A stretch of DNA of 64,000 bases, from contig OZ257149.1 in the NCBI GenBank assembly GCA_965279085.1, positions 1,984,001-2,048,000 of the forward strand, read 5' to 3'. Origin of the DNA: UBA7672 sp965279085 (GTDB lineage: Bacteria > Pseudomonadota > Alphaproteobacteria > Caulobacterales > Hyphomonadaceae). Position numbers and translations under genes: made by a program. This document shows positions 35,278 to 43,458 of the stretch, piece after piece. Under the pieces are notes generated by a model. The model saw nothing but the letters and a program-made list of their open reading frames with translations. It was not told the DNA's origin and searched no databases. The stretch's first letter is position 1. Each line of letters begins with the position of its first letter.

Positions 35278-35831
35278 CACAGACGCTAAAACGCCCGAGT
35301 TATCCTACACCCACGCGACAAACTTCCCTTGCCGTTCAAGCGCCTACAAAAAATCAGCGCGAAGTTGTCCCCACCCCCCTGAACCTTACGGATAATGCCT
35401 CATCGCTTCCGCATGGAAGGGCAGCCGATCACTGTTCACCGGCGCGGAGGCGATGCGTTTGAGCGTGGAGATAAGGTTCTCGAAGAAGGATCAGCTCAGC
35501 CCCCGCGAATGCCGAGGTCAAGCCATCGGCCAAGTGGGGAGGATATCGGGGGATCGTGGCCGAACATCCACGACCCGCACGCCGCCGGCGATACCAACGG
35601 CAGAGGGATGAAACGATTCCCTTGTCCGAGGCTGGCGAACCAACGAACGCGGGGACGCGGGATGTCGCGTTTCTTCTTCTGACTGCCGGCAGGCTGCACC
35701 AGCAGCAAGCCAAACCACGCGGGCCATCCCGCGTCCCCGGCCCTTCCGGGCCAGAGATACAGCATCCCGCAGGGCGTTTCCGCCCGTGCGAAAGAGCGCC
35801 TCTGCCCGAAGCCTTCCCCCATCAACACACC
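35278..35831. other. Long gap with a spaced 14-bp inverted repeat
   Basis: No convincing gene. GGGGACGCGGGATG at 35651-35664 is repeated inverted at 35725-35738, 60 bases apart, with a Cys/Pro/Arg-coding-looking but shadow-like frame on both strands. It may be a small mobile remnant or a long hairpin RNA. The rest shows nothing I can name. Confidence 0.4.
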
Positions 35832-37601
35832 ATGCTAGACACCCGCATGCCGCGCCTGCCGCCCCTCCCCGATCTCGACTGGCCCGATGAACCCGGCGCG
35901 CCCACCGCCCGCGCGCATGGCGATGTCTATTTCTCCGGCGACGGCCTCTCCGAAAAGCGCGCCGTCTTCCTCGGTGGCTGCGGATTGCCCGAAGGCTGGG
36001 CCGGCCGCGACCGCTTCACCATCGGCGAACTCGGTTTCGGCACGGGCCTCAACCTGCTCGCCGCATGGGATCTGTGGCGCCGCCATCGTCCCTCGGCCAA
36101 TGCACGCCTCGACTATCTCTCCTTCGAAGGCGCGCTGATGCCGAAGAAAGCCGCCGCACGCATCCACGCCGCCTGGCCCGAACTGGCTAAACTCTCCCGG
36201 CAACTCCTCGCCCAATGGCCAGACCGCGCGCGCGGCGTTCAACGCATCCATCTTGCCGACGGCGTCACGCTCACCCTCGTCGTCGACGATATCGCCGCCG
36301 CGCTCCCGCAGGCGCGCGCCAAAATCGACGCCTGGTTCCTCGACGGCTTCGCCCCCGCAAAAAACCCTGACATGTGGTCAGCCGAAGCAATGGCGCACGT
36401 CGCGCGCCTCTCCGCTCCCGGCGCCCGCGCCGCCACCTACACCGTCGCTGGCGACGTTCGTCGCAATCTCGATGCGGCGGGCTTCACGGTGGCGAAAGTC
36501 CCCGGCCACGGCCGCAAGAAGGAACGCCTCGAAGCGCGCTTGATGCTTGCGGGCAACGCGTCACCCGCTCCACCACGCCGCATCGCCATCGTCGGCGCCG
36601 GAATCGCCGGCGCCTGCGCCACCGCAGCCTTCCTGCGCCGCGGCTGCGACGTCACTGTCTACGACAAGGCTACCGCCATCGGCGCAGGCGCCAGTGGCAA
36701 TCCGCTCGCCCTCGTCATGCCGCGCCTCGACGCCGCCGACGGCCCGACAGCCCGCGCGCTGCTGGAAGCGTGGCTCTACGCGCGCCGCTTCTACCCCGCC
36801 CTCGGCCCCGCCACCGCCGAGCCCCTCGACGCTATCCACCTGCCGCGCGGAGACCGCGAAGCGCAACGTTTCGCCAAGCTGCTGGCCGACCCGCCGCTCG
36901 ACGACACGATCCTGCAACCGCATGGCGATGGCATTCGCCACGTCAACGCCATCGCCGTCCGCCCTGCCGAAGCGCTTCCGCGCCTGCTGGAGGGCGCTAC
37001 GCTCCATCTCAACACCGCGATCACATCGCTCGAAGACATCGACGCCGATCTCGTCATCGTCTGCGCCGGCATGGGGCTCGCTGACATGCCCGTGGACGCC
37101 CCTCCCCTCACCGGCCGTCTCGGCCAGCTCGAAAGCGCGCCATCATCGGCGGAGCCCTCCGCCATCGCGGACGGCGGTTATGCTGTCGAAGCGCTCGGCC
37201 ACCTCGTCTTCGGCGCAACGTTCGAAGCCGCCCATGGCGATCCGCAGGTCACCGACGCCGCCCGCGCCCACAATCTCGAAGTCCTCGCGCGCCTTCGCCC
37301 CGACCTCTCGCCAGCTCAGCTCACATCACGCGCATCGATCCGCGCCACAACGCAGGATCGCCTGCCATTCGCCGGAGCGCCGCCCACAAATGAAAAGGCG
37401 CCGGACGGCACGCCGGCGCCTTCAGGTCGTGTCTACCGCCTCATCGGCGGCCTCGGCTCGCGCGGGTTTCTGTGGGCCCCGCTACTCGCCGAGATAGTCG
37501 CATCGGAAGCCTTCGGAGAACCCTCGCCCGTTGAGACGAGCGTCGCCGAATGCCTTGACCCCGGGCGATTCCGTGCCCGCGCCGCTAGACGCGGGAATTA
37601 G
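35832..37601 (+). CDS. mnmC: tRNA 5-methylaminomethyl-2-thiouridine biosynthesis bifunctional protein MnmC
   Basis: A 589-residue fusion of the two MnmC activities for wobble uridine 34. The N-terminal methyltransferase (MnmC2, DUF752) has IGELGFGTGLNLLAAWDLW and IDAWFLDGFAPAKNPDMWS. The C-terminal FAD-dependent oxidase (MnmC1) starts with RRIAIVGAGIAGACATAAFLRRG and has ASGNPLALVMPRLDA and YRLIGGLGSRGFLWAPLLAE. The oxidase removes the carboxymethyl part of cmnm5(s2)U and the methylase adds methyl from SAM. The ATG at 35832 gives the usual PLPDLDWP start. The stop overlaps the end of the convergent small gene by 17 bases. Confidence 0.94.
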   Translation: MLDTRMPRLPPLPDLDWPDEPGAPTARAHGDVYFSGDGLSEKRAVFLGGCGLPEGWAGRDRFTIGELGFGTGLNLLAAWDLWRRHRPSANARLDYLSFEGALMPKKAAARIHAAWPELAKLSRQLLAQWPDRARGVQRIHLADGVTLTLVVDDIAAALPQARAKIDAWFLDGFAPAKNPDMWSAEAMAHVARLSAPGARAATYTVAGDVRRNLDAAGFTVAKVPGHGRKKERLEARLMLAGNASPAPPRRIAIVGAGIAGACATAAFLRRGCDVTVYDKATAIGAGASGNPLALVMPRLDAADGPTARALLEAWLYARRFYPALGPATAEPLDAIHLPRGDREAQRFAKLLADPPLDDTILQPHGDGIRHVNAIAVRPAEALPRLLEGATLHLNTAITSLEDIDADLVIVCAGMGLADMPVDAPPLTGRLGQLESAPSSAEPSAIADGGYAVEALGHLVFGATFEAAHGDPQVTDAARAHNLEVLARLRPDLSPAQLTSRASIRATTQDRLPFAGAPPTNEKAPDGTPAPSGRVYRLIGGLGSRGFLWAPLLAEIVASEAFGEPSPVETSVAECLDPGRFRARAARRGN

Positions 37602-37872
37602 TGTCTGTCCGTCGCAGCCTTTCGATCTCGTCGGCCAGCCCGCGATCGTCGTCCGTTACGAGCTTCTCGAGCACGCGAACCCGATCCTTCAGCTTGTCCA
37701 TCTCGTGGTGCATGTTGCCCACCACGCCGCGCAGCTGTTCACCGTCCTCGGCGTATCCGCGCGATTGCGCCTTCACCTTTTCGCGCTCCAGCTTGTGCTT
37801 GCTGGTCAGCACACCGGAAATCGACCCGACAACGATCACGCCGAGTGCGAATTCGAAGAAACCCAGAGCCAT
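37585..37872 (-). CDS. PspB-like small membrane protein with VLEKL motif (psp array member)
   Basis: A 95-residue protein: one N-terminal helix (FFEFALGVIVVGSISGVL), a charged linker, then a coiled-coil end DRVRVLEKLVTDDDRGLADE followed by IERLR. The same closing motif is present in four other proteins of this run. The arrangement of helix plus coiled coil is that of PspB, which holds the PspA/PspF switch at the membrane. It is the last gene of the array and overlaps the end of mnmC. Its exact role is unknown. Confidence 0.78.
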   Translation of the reverse strand: MALGFFEFALGVIVVGSISGVLTSKHKLEREKVKAQSRGYAEDGEQLRGVVGNMHHEMDKLKDRVRVLEKLVTDDDRGLADEIERLRRTDTNSRV

Positions 37873-37876
37873 TGGC

Positions 37877-38149
37877 CTACCCCCTCAGATCTTCGCCGCG
37901 GCGCAGCCGTTCGATTTCGCCGGCAAGCTTGCGGTCGCCATCCGTCGCCAGACGCTCAAGCACCGCAACGCGTTCCTTGAGGCGGTGCAATTCTGCCATC
38001 ACCTCGCCCTGGGCCGCATCCGAGCCGCGCTGCTCGCGCATCAGTTCAAGCTTCATCTTCTGCGACTTGATCCAGAATGTGCCGATGATCGCGATGATCC
38101 CGCACATGATGCCTAGGATGGGGATGAATACGCCGACGCTGCTGCCCAT
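37877..38149 (-). CDS. PspB-like small membrane protein with VLERL motif
   Basis: A 90-residue protein: membrane helix (FIPILGIMCGIIAIIGTFWI), basic stretch, then LKERVAVLERLATDGDRKLA and GEIERLR. It is closely similar in plan and ending to the flanking genes, so they are tandem duplicates. Four bases separate it from the next gene and 9 from the previous one, so it is clearly in the psp transcript. Confidence 0.8.
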   Translation of the reverse strand: MGSSVGVFIPILGIMCGIIAIIGTFWIKSQKMKLELMREQRGSDAAQGEVMAELHRLKERVAVLERLATDGDRKLAGEIERLRRGEDLRG

Positions 38150-38158
38150 GTCTGTCGC

Positions 38159-38437
38159 TTATCCCCGTACTTCTGAATGACGCAGGCGCTCGATATCGCT
38201 TGCGAGCGTGCGGTCACTGTCGGTCGCAAGTTTCTCGAGCACCTGCACGCGCTCGCGCAGCTTCGCGAGTTCCGCACTGTTGGCGGTCACGATCTGCTCG
38301 AGCCGCGATGCGTCGCCTTGGCCATGCTTCAGGGCCAGACGTTTGTTCTCGTGATCGATACCCATCTTGATGACCTGGAGCGTGAACGCCAGGACGATGC
38401 CGATGCCGACGACGATGCTGATCACAACCAGTTCCAT
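38159..38437 (-). CDS. PspB-like small membrane protein with VLEKL motif
   Basis: A 92-residue protein: helix MELVVISIVVGIGIVLAFTL, then HENKRLALKHGQGDASRLEQ and the shared end LRERVQVLEKLATDSDRTLA with SDIERLR. The ATG at 38437 overlaps the previous stop by one base (TGATG); a GTG sits one codon earlier. The tight coupling shows it is translated together with its neighbour. Confidence 0.8.
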   Translation of the reverse strand: MELVVISIVVGIGIVLAFTLQVIKMGIDHENKRLALKHGQGDASRLEQIVTANSAELAKLRERVQVLEKLATDSDRTLASDIERLRHSEVRG

Positions 38438-38841
38438 CACTTGGCCTCGTCTTTCCGGTCACGCAGCTTCTCGATCTCGGCCGCAAGACGCGGTTCGTCG
38501 TCGACTGCAAGTTTCTCCAGAACGATCACACGCTGGCTCAGCGAGCCGATGATCCGTTCCATGTCGGCGATCTTGGACTTCAGTGCCTCGATCTCGCCGG
38601 ACTGGCCCATACCCATGCCCATGCCGGCGCCCATGCCTGAGCCGGCGCCCATGCCCATCTTGCGCATGCTCTCGGCGTCGAGGCCCCAGAATTTCGGATC
38701 GGCCATCTTTTCCCAACTCTGCGTCCAGCTGGCGCGGCGGGCAGCGCGGCGCATCCGCCAGGCGGCGCGCTTGGCCTCGCGAGCAGCACGCCAGCTGTCG
38801 CGTCCGCCCGGATGTCCGCAATTATCGCCCTGGTTGTGCAT
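38437..38841 (-). CDS. Cytoplasmic psp-array protein with Gly-Met linker and VLEKL motif
   Basis: A 134-residue protein without a membrane helix. It has a His/Cys-containing N-terminus, an Arg/Ala/Trp-rich basic segment (SWRAAREAKRAAWRMRRAAR), DPKFWGLDAESMRKM, a linker of repeated Gly-Met (GMGAGSGMGAGMGMGMG), and the shared coiled coil LSQRVIVLEKLAVDDEPRLA with AEIEKLR. The basic part may touch membrane lipid or nucleic acid. The ATG at 38841 has AGGGA just upstream; an in-frame ATG at 38865 is the alternative. Confidence 0.75.
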   Translation of the reverse strand: MHNQGDNCGHPGGRDSWRAAREAKRAAWRMRRAARRASWTQSWEKMADPKFWGLDAESMRKMGMGAGSGMGAGMGMGMGQSGEIEALKSKIADMERIIGSLSQRVIVLEKLAVDDEPRLAAEIEKLRDRKDEAK

Positions 38842-38882
38842 CGGTCCCTGTCCCTCTCGCCTCATCCCTGCAGTCCAGCTGC

Positions 38883-39059
38883 TCAGCGCAACTTCTCGAT
38901 TTCGGCCGCCAGCCGAGCTTCCTCTTCCGTCGTCACCTTGCCAAGCGCGATCCTGCGCTCGTCGGTCGTTTCGAGGAAACGGCGGCGAGGTTTGGCCTGC
39001 TCGCGTGCCTGCTCACGTGATTGGGGAAGCTGGTCGGTCCGGGGCTTTTCATCGGTCAT
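38883..39059 (-). CDS. Short psp-array protein (58 residues)
   Basis: A 58-residue hydrophilic protein from an ATG at 39059 with GGGAGA 5 bases upstream. It starts MTDEKPRTDQLPQSREQARE and ends TTEEEARLAAEIEKLR, matching the last part of the array motif but without VLEKL and without a membrane helix. It sits in line between two array genes with spacings of 41 and 29 bases. Coding is supported by the ribosome site and the shared ending. Confidence 0.7.
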   Translation of the reverse strand: MTDEKPRTDQLPQSREQAREQAKPRRRFLETTDERRIALGKVTTEEEARLAAEIEKLR

Positions 39060-39088
39060 TGCGATCTCCCTCGGTTATCGGTCTGCGG

Positions 39089-39367
39089 TCAGACGCCAGG
39101 ACGGTTGCGGTCGCGGAGACTGTCGATCTCGCGCGAGAGCCGGCGGTCGTCGTCGGTCACCAGGCGCTCCAGCACCGCGACGCGGTCGGTGAGCTTGTCG
39201 ATCTGGGCCTGCATCGTTCCCATGATGGCATCGTCTTCGCGGCTGCGGCCATGGCGCGCTTCCGTCAGCATCTTGGTGCGGAGGATCTTGCTGCCGAACA
39301 CGATCGCAACGATCGCAACGACCATCAGAAAGGGGGACGACACTGCAACTACCTCGGTCATGTCCAT
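39089..39367 (-). CDS. PspB-like small membrane protein with VLERL motif
   Basis: A 92-residue protein: helix (FLMVVAIVAIVFGSKIL), basic linker TKMLTEARHGRSREDDAIMG, then the shared end LTDRVAVLERLVTDDDRRLS with REIDSLR. Its start codon directly follows the stop of the previous gene. It is the member closest in plan to canonical PspB. Confidence 0.8.
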   Translation of the reverse strand: MDMTEVVAVSSPFLMVVAIVAIVFGSKILRTKMLTEARHGRSREDDAIMGTMQAQIDKLTDRVAVLERLVTDDDRRLSREIDSLRDRNRPGV

Positions 39368-39613
39368 CTAGCCGCCCGTCCCGGATGTCAGCGACGCCAT
39401 CGGGCGCCAGTTGATGTCGATGGTGCAGTTCGGCGGACAACCGCGCGAAGCAACGCCCATGGTGAGCCCGTTCTCGCCGCCACCGAACACCAGCGTCATC
39501 TCGCCGGCGTTGAGGTGGACCACGCCAAGCCGGGCGCCGACGGCAAGGGCCGTCATGCCGGTCACGAGCAACGCCGCAGCGCAGGCCAGTCTGATCTGAA
39601 GTCCGCGATCCAT
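39368..39613 (-). CDS. Hypothetical small membrane/exported protein in psp locus
   Basis: An 81-residue protein with one N-terminal hydrophobic segment (LACAAALLVTGMTALAVGA), then GEMTLVFGGGENGLTMGVAS and RGCPPNCTIDINW with two Cys that could form a disulphide outside the cell. It lacks the VLEKL motif of its neighbours. About 100 bases separate it from pspC, with no other feature seen. Function unknown. Confidence 0.7.
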   Translation of the reverse strand: MDRGLQIRLACAAALLVTGMTALAVGARLGVVHLNAGEMTLVFGGGENGLTMGVASRGCPPNCTIDINWRPMASLTSGTGG

Positions 39614-39713
39614 GATGTCCCTCTTCTGTCTGGGGCTCTGGTTCAGGTAGGTCGTCGGTTCCGGGCGGCGCCCTTTTTTTGGGGAGGAGGAGCCGCCGCC
39701 CGTTCGTATCAGT

Positions 39714-40115
39714 CTATCTGCCTTCCAGGTCGCGGAACTCTCGGCGAAGTTTCCATTCTTCCGAGGTCACCGAGCGTTCCATCTTGGCCAGCCGGTCGTC
39801 CATATCCTTGAACTTGTAACGGATGTTCGAGAACGTCTCACGCGGGCGATCCGAGACCGAAGTCCAGAAGCGCTCTTCGTCGGGCGAGAGATTGCGCGGG
39901 CGGTAGGGCTGGTACGGCGTGATCGCCCACACAACCAGGTAGACCGGGATGATGAAGCCTACGCCGCCAAACAGCATGATCGCTGCAACTATGCGGGTTA
40001 CCGTCGGATCCCAACCCATCCGTTCCGCGACACCGCCGCAGACGCCGGCGAGAACCTTGTCACGGGAGCGATAGAGCCGCTTCGGGTTTGGCGAGGAGAT
40101 GTAATCGTCGCGCAT
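39714..40115 (-). CDS. pspC: Phage shock protein C
   Basis: A 133-residue PspC. The signature KRLYRSRDKVLAGVCGGVAE is followed by the membrane helix (FGGVGFIIPVYLVVWAITP) and a cytoplasmic tail ending DDRLAKMERSVTSEEWKLRR. PspC senses envelope damage with PspB and draws PspA from PspF. The coiled tail follows the same spacing as the VLEKL ending of the small array proteins, suggesting these grew from pspB/pspC tails. Start and previous stop overlap (TGATG). Confidence 0.92.
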   Translation of the reverse strand: MRDDYISSPNPKRLYRSRDKVLAGVCGGVAERMGWDPTVTRIVAAIMLFGGVGFIIPVYLVVWAITPYQPYRPRNLSPDEERFWTSVSDRPRETFSNIRYKFKDMDDRLAKMERSVTSEEWKLRREFRDLEGR

Positions 40116-40384
40116 CAGTTGATGTCCCCACGGGTGGACTGGGTTGGGCGCGGGCGGGCCGGCGCTGCATCAGGTTCGATCAGACGTTCGAGGGTCTCGA
40201 TGCGGCGCTCCATCGTGCGGGCCGAGCGCCAGAGATCCTCAAGCATCCTTTCATCGTCTTCGGTAAGGTTGCGAGCAGAGCGGTTCTTCGAGATGTAGTG
40301 CAGGATCATCCAGGGAAGGACGACGAAGAGGGAGACGATGGCCACGAGGCCAAGTCCCATTCCCATGACCGCTTCGGCTGCCAT
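40115..40384 (-). CDS. pspB: Phage shock protein B
   Basis: An 89-residue PspB: membrane helix (LGLVAIVSLFVVLPWMILHYI) then the coiled coil TEDDERMLEDLWRSARTMER and RIETLERLIEP. It is the membrane partner of PspC. Its ATG overlaps the pspA stop by one base, and its stop overlaps the pspC start, so A-B-C are translated as a block. Confidence 0.88.
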   Translation of the reverse strand: MAAEAVMGMGLGLVAIVSLFVVLPWMILHYISKNRSARNLTEDDERMLEDLWRSARTMERRIETLERLIEPDAAPARPRPTQSTRGDIN

Positions 40385-41097
40385 TACACGCCCTCGCCTT
40401 CATTGGAGGCCCGGCGGCGCACTGGCGCCGGGGCAGGAGAACCGCCGCCGCGGCGGCGCTTGATTTCGTTCAGCTCCTTCTCGATCGACTCTTCAGCCGC
40501 GAGTTCCTGGAACTGTGCTTCGAGCGAACGGTCGCCGACATTGATCAGGTCGGCATAGGCTTCCATCTCGTCGACCTTGCGTTCGATCTGGCCGTAGCGG
40601 CGCATTGCCTCGTCGACCTTGTTGACCTCGATGCGCGAGCGCATCGCGATGCGGTGTTCGGCGGCTTCGCGGCGGACGACGAGCGCGCGATGTTTCGTCT
40701 TCGCTTCGTCGAGCTTGGCTTGCAGCTTCTCCAGATCGTCCTGGCGGCGGACCGAGACTTCCTCGATCGCTTTCAGCGCCTGGCGGCGGCTGTCGATCTC
40801 GCGCTCGGCGCGCTGTTTGGCGGAGAGGGCGCCGCGGGCGAGGTCTTCCCGCCCCTTCTCCACGGCGAGCTCTGCCTTTGCCGTCCAATCGAGACGGGTC
40901 TGCTCGAGCTGCGTGATGTCGCGCTCGTATTCCTTCTTGTCCGCCATCGAGCGGGCCGCAGCAGAGCGGACCTCGACGAGGCAGTCTTCCATTTCCTGGA
41001 TGATCAGCCGCGCGATCTTCTCGGGATCCTCGGCCTTGTCGAGCATCGCGTTGATGTTCGAGTTGATGATGTCGGACAGTCGGGAGAAAACGCCCAT
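40384..41097 (-). CDS. pspA: Phage shock protein A
   Basis: A 237-residue ESCRT-III-like coiled-coil protein that repairs stressed inner membrane and, at rest, holds PspF inactive. The N-terminal amphipathic helix is MGVFSRLSDIINSNINAMLD, followed by AEDPEKIARLIIQEMEDCLV and the long helical hairpin. The C-terminus carries a Gly/Pro/Arg-rich tail longer than in E. coli. It lies downstream of the sigma-54 promoter, second in the operon after a 45-codon gene. Confidence 0.94.
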   Translation of the reverse strand: MGVFSRLSDIINSNINAMLDKAEDPEKIARLIIQEMEDCLVEVRSAAARSMADKKEYERDITQLEQTRLDWTAKAELAVEKGREDLARGALSAKQRAEREIDSRRQALKAIEEVSVRRQDDLEKLQAKLDEAKTKHRALVVRREAAEHRIAMRSRIEVNKVDEAMRRYGQIERKVDEMEAYADLINVGDRSLEAQFQELAAEESIEKELNEIKRRRGGGSPAPAPVRRRASNEGEGV

Positions 41098-41171
41098 ATC
41101 AGAACCTTTCGTCTAATCTTCTCGGAGTGATGGTCTTCTTGTTTTTCTTCAGTGTGCCGATGAAGAGGAGG

Positions 41172-41309
41172 TCAGAAGAGGATGCGCGCCACGATGAAGC
41201 CGGCGATGAAGAATCCCCAGCTCTCGAACGGCCTGCGGCCCAGCCAGCTTCCGAAGCGGCCCAGTGGACTGGGCTTCTGGTACGGATCCCGGCTGTCGGT
41301 GTAGCGCAT
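41172..41309 (-). CDS. Small Trp/Phe-rich membrane protein leading the psp operon (45 residues)
   Basis: A 45-residue protein from the ATG at 41309 with AGGAG 6 bases upstream. It starts MRYTDSRDPYQKPSPLGRFG, then SWLGRRPFESWGFFIAGFIV and ARILF: an amphipathic basic part followed by one short membrane helix. It is the first cistron after the sigma-54 promoter, so it would be strongly induced with pspA. I know no name for it. The clear ribosome site, in-frame stop and position support coding. Confidence 0.72.
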   Translation of the reverse strand: MRYTDSRDPYQKPSPLGRFGSWLGRRPFESWGFFIAGFIVARILF

Positions 41310-41358
41310 CACTAGCTCCTGTGGTTGCCGGTGTTGTCCCGGCATGGATCACTTGAAA

Positions 41359-41373
41359 GCAACCTCCGTGCCA
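41359..41373 (-). promoter_or_regulatory. Sigma-54 promoter of the psp operon
   Basis: On the minus strand TGGCACGGAGGTTGC, an exact -24/-12 sigma-54 element (TGGCAC-N5-TTGC), read from 41373 down to 41359. Transcription would start near 41347, about 38 bases before the 45-codon gene. The AT-rich 41380-41500 stretch between it and pspF is the expected place for PspF enhancer sites. Confidence 0.88.
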
Positions 41374-41507
41374 ACTTTTTGGTAACCACCTACAGCCCTG
41401 TGTTTGTTTGATATTGTTGATTTTCTCCACAGTCGATTTTCATCATTTGGCGAAAACCGCCACGAAAAGATTGGTGTTTTCGACTATCGAGTGGTAATCC
41501 TCGCCAT

Positions 41508-42638
41508 ATGGCGTCACCCTCAGCCCCGGAACTGATCGGCCAGTCGGCGACGTGGCTGGAATCGCTCGAGCGCGTGTCGCTGGCGGCCGTGGTGGAGCGT
41601 CCGATCATGGTGATCGGGGAGCGCGGCACCGGCAAGGAACTGATCGCGGAGCGCCTGCACTACCTCTCTCCGCGCTGGGAAAAGCCGTTCGTGAAGGTGA
41701 ACTGCGGGGCGCTCTCCGAAGACCTGCTCGACAGCGAACTGTTCGGTCATGAGGCCGGCGCGTTTACGGGCGCGACAAAGCGGCGGCAAGGCCGGTTCGA
41801 ACAGGCCGACGGCGGCACGCTCTTCCTGGATGAGATCGCAACAGCCTCGCTGCAGGTGCAGGAGAAGTTGCTGCGCGTGGTGGAATACGGCGAGTTCCAG
41901 CGGCTGGGCGGCGAGGACACGATCACGACCGACGTCCGCATCGTTGCCGCCACCAACGTCGACCTTCCTGCCCGCGCTGCCGAAGGCCGCTTCCGCGCGG
42001 ACTTGCTTGATCGCCTTGCCTTCGACGTCATCACGCTTGCCCCGCTGCGCGCGCGGCCGGAGGACATCATCCTGCTGGCGGAGCATTTCGGCCAGCGCAT
42101 CGCACGCGAACTCGAAGGCGATTTCCCCGGCTGGTCGCGCGATGCGCTCCAAGCGATGTGCGCGCACGGCTGGCCGGGCAATGTCCGCGAACTGCGCAAC
42201 GCCGCCGAGCGGGCGACTTTCCGCACCATGGCGGCGCAAGCCAATGGCGCGCCGATCGGTCCAGTGACCATCACGGCGGACCTGCTCGACCCGTTCAATT
42301 CGCCATGGCGGCCGCCCAAGGATCTGTCCACGCTTCCGAGCGAAAAACCCGTGGCGCAGGCCGTCGCGGCGGTCGTCGTGGAGACACAGCCAGCGCCCCA
42401 GCCCGCGATTTCAGGTCCGGTCGATTTCAACGCCCTCGTCGCCGATTTCGAGAAGCGGATGATCGAAACGGCGCTGGAGAACTGCCGAGGGCACCAGCGC
42501 AAAGCCGCCGACCAACTCGGGCTCAGCTATCACCAGATGCGCGGTTTGCTGAGGAAATACGGCTATGGGCGCGACGGATCGTCCCTGGAAACCAATTCTT
42601 CAGGCCCCGGCAACGAGGCGCTAACCGAGAGCGAGTAG
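41508..42638 (+). CDS. pspF: Sigma-54 activator PspF
   Basis: A 376-residue enhancer-binding protein without a receiver domain, as in PspF. Walker A is GERGTGKE (residues 37-44), the sigma-54 contact loop is GAFTGA (near 84), Walker B is GGTLFLDEI, and the arginine-finger region is FRADLLDRLAFDVI. The C-terminal Fis-type helix-turn-helix is NCRGHQRKAADQLGLSYHQM. A Pro-rich linker makes it some 40 residues longer than E. coli PspF. It is divergent from the psp operon and would open its promoter when PspA lets go. Confidence 0.93.
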   Translation: MASPSAPELIGQSATWLESLERVSLAAVVERPIMVIGERGTGKELIAERLHYLSPRWEKPFVKVNCGALSEDLLDSELFGHEAGAFTGATKRRQGRFEQADGGTLFLDEIATASLQVQEKLLRVVEYGEFQRLGGEDTITTDVRIVAATNVDLPARAAEGRFRADLLDRLAFDVITLAPLRARPEDIILLAEHFGQRIARELEGDFPGWSRDALQAMCAHGWPGNVRELRNAAERATFRTMAAQANGAPIGPVTITADLLDPFNSPWRPPKDLSTLPSEKPVAQAVAAVVVETQPAPQPAISGPVDFNALVADFEKRMIETALENCRGHQRKAADQLGLSYHQMRGLLRKYGYGRDGSSLETNSSGPGNEALTESE

Positions 42639-42660
42639 GCTGCGCGCCAGGATAAAATCC

Positions 42661-43407
42661 ATGGCGTCTCCCTCCCGTCGCATTCAGTTCCTGGGCCTCG
42701 GCTTCGACCCAATGGGTCCGAACGAAGCCGCGCGCACGATCGCCGCGCGCGCCCGCAGGCTTGAACCCTTCGCGTATGTCGCGACGCCCAACGTCGATCA
42801 CGTGGTTCGCATCGACCGCAAACCTGAACTGCGCTCACTCTACGCGGACGCGTGGCTCAATCTCTGCGACAGCCGCATCATTGAACTCTTCGCGGAGTTC
42901 TCGCGCATCTTCGTGCCCGCCGCGCCGGGCTCGGACATCGTCGAGTTGCTGTTTCGCGATCACATCTGGCGGCGCGAGACCGTCGTCGTGATCGGCGGCT
43001 CATCAGCGATCGTCGAGGCGATGCGCCGCCGCTACAGCCTCGCCGACGTGCGCTGGTTCGATGCGCCCTACGGCCTCAAGGACGATCCAACGGCACGCGC
43101 GCAATGCGTGAAGTTCATCGCCGACAATCCAGCTGCTTTCATCTTCCTCGCCGTGGGATCGCCGCAGCAGGAGATGATCGCGCACGAGGCGATGAAATCC
43201 GGCAAGGCTGTTGGCGTTGCGATCTGCTGCGGCGCCTCGCTGGAATTCCTGACCGGCGAAACCAGACGCGCCCCCGGCTGGATGCGCGCCAACCGCCTGG
43301 AATGGCTGCATCGTCTCACTAGTGAGCCCGGCCGCCTCTGGCGCCGCTATCTCGTCGATGGTCCACGCATCCTCGATATATGGCGGCGCTCATCCGCCGC
43401 CCGCTGA
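42661..43407 (+). CDS. WecG/TagA/CpsF-family glycosyltransferase (GT26)
   Basis: A 248-residue protein with the GT26 motifs: FLGLGFDPMG at the start, VATPNVDHVVRIDRKPELR, the acidic LCDSRIIELF, VVVIGGS, FIFLAVGSPQQEMIA and CGASLEFLTGETRRAPGWM, ending in the RLEWLHRL region used for membrane contact. Family members add N-acetylmannosaminuronic acid or similar sugars to lipid-linked acceptors. It follows pspF by 22 bases, so may be transcribed with it. Its link to phage shock is unknown. Confidence 0.85.
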   Translation: MASPSRRIQFLGLGFDPMGPNEAARTIAARARRLEPFAYVATPNVDHVVRIDRKPELRSLYADAWLNLCDSRIIELFAEFSRIFVPAAPGSDIVELLFRDHIWRRETVVVIGGSSAIVEAMRRRYSLADVRWFDAPYGLKDDPTARAQCVKFIADNPAAFIFLAVGSPQQEMIAHEAMKSGKAVGVAICCGASLEFLTGETRRAPGWMRANRLEWLHRLTSEPGRLWRRYLVDGPRILDIWRRSSAAR

Positions 43408-43458
43408 TCTTTCGCATTTCGTCCGAGCATGGCAGTGTCCCTCCGGTTGGGGGACGCG

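Noticed and set aside
35496..35828. A 110-codon minus-strand frame in the gap before mnmC
   Set aside because: No ribosome site, low-complexity Pro/Gly/Arg sequence across an inverted repeat; both strands look equally open, so coding is not supported.
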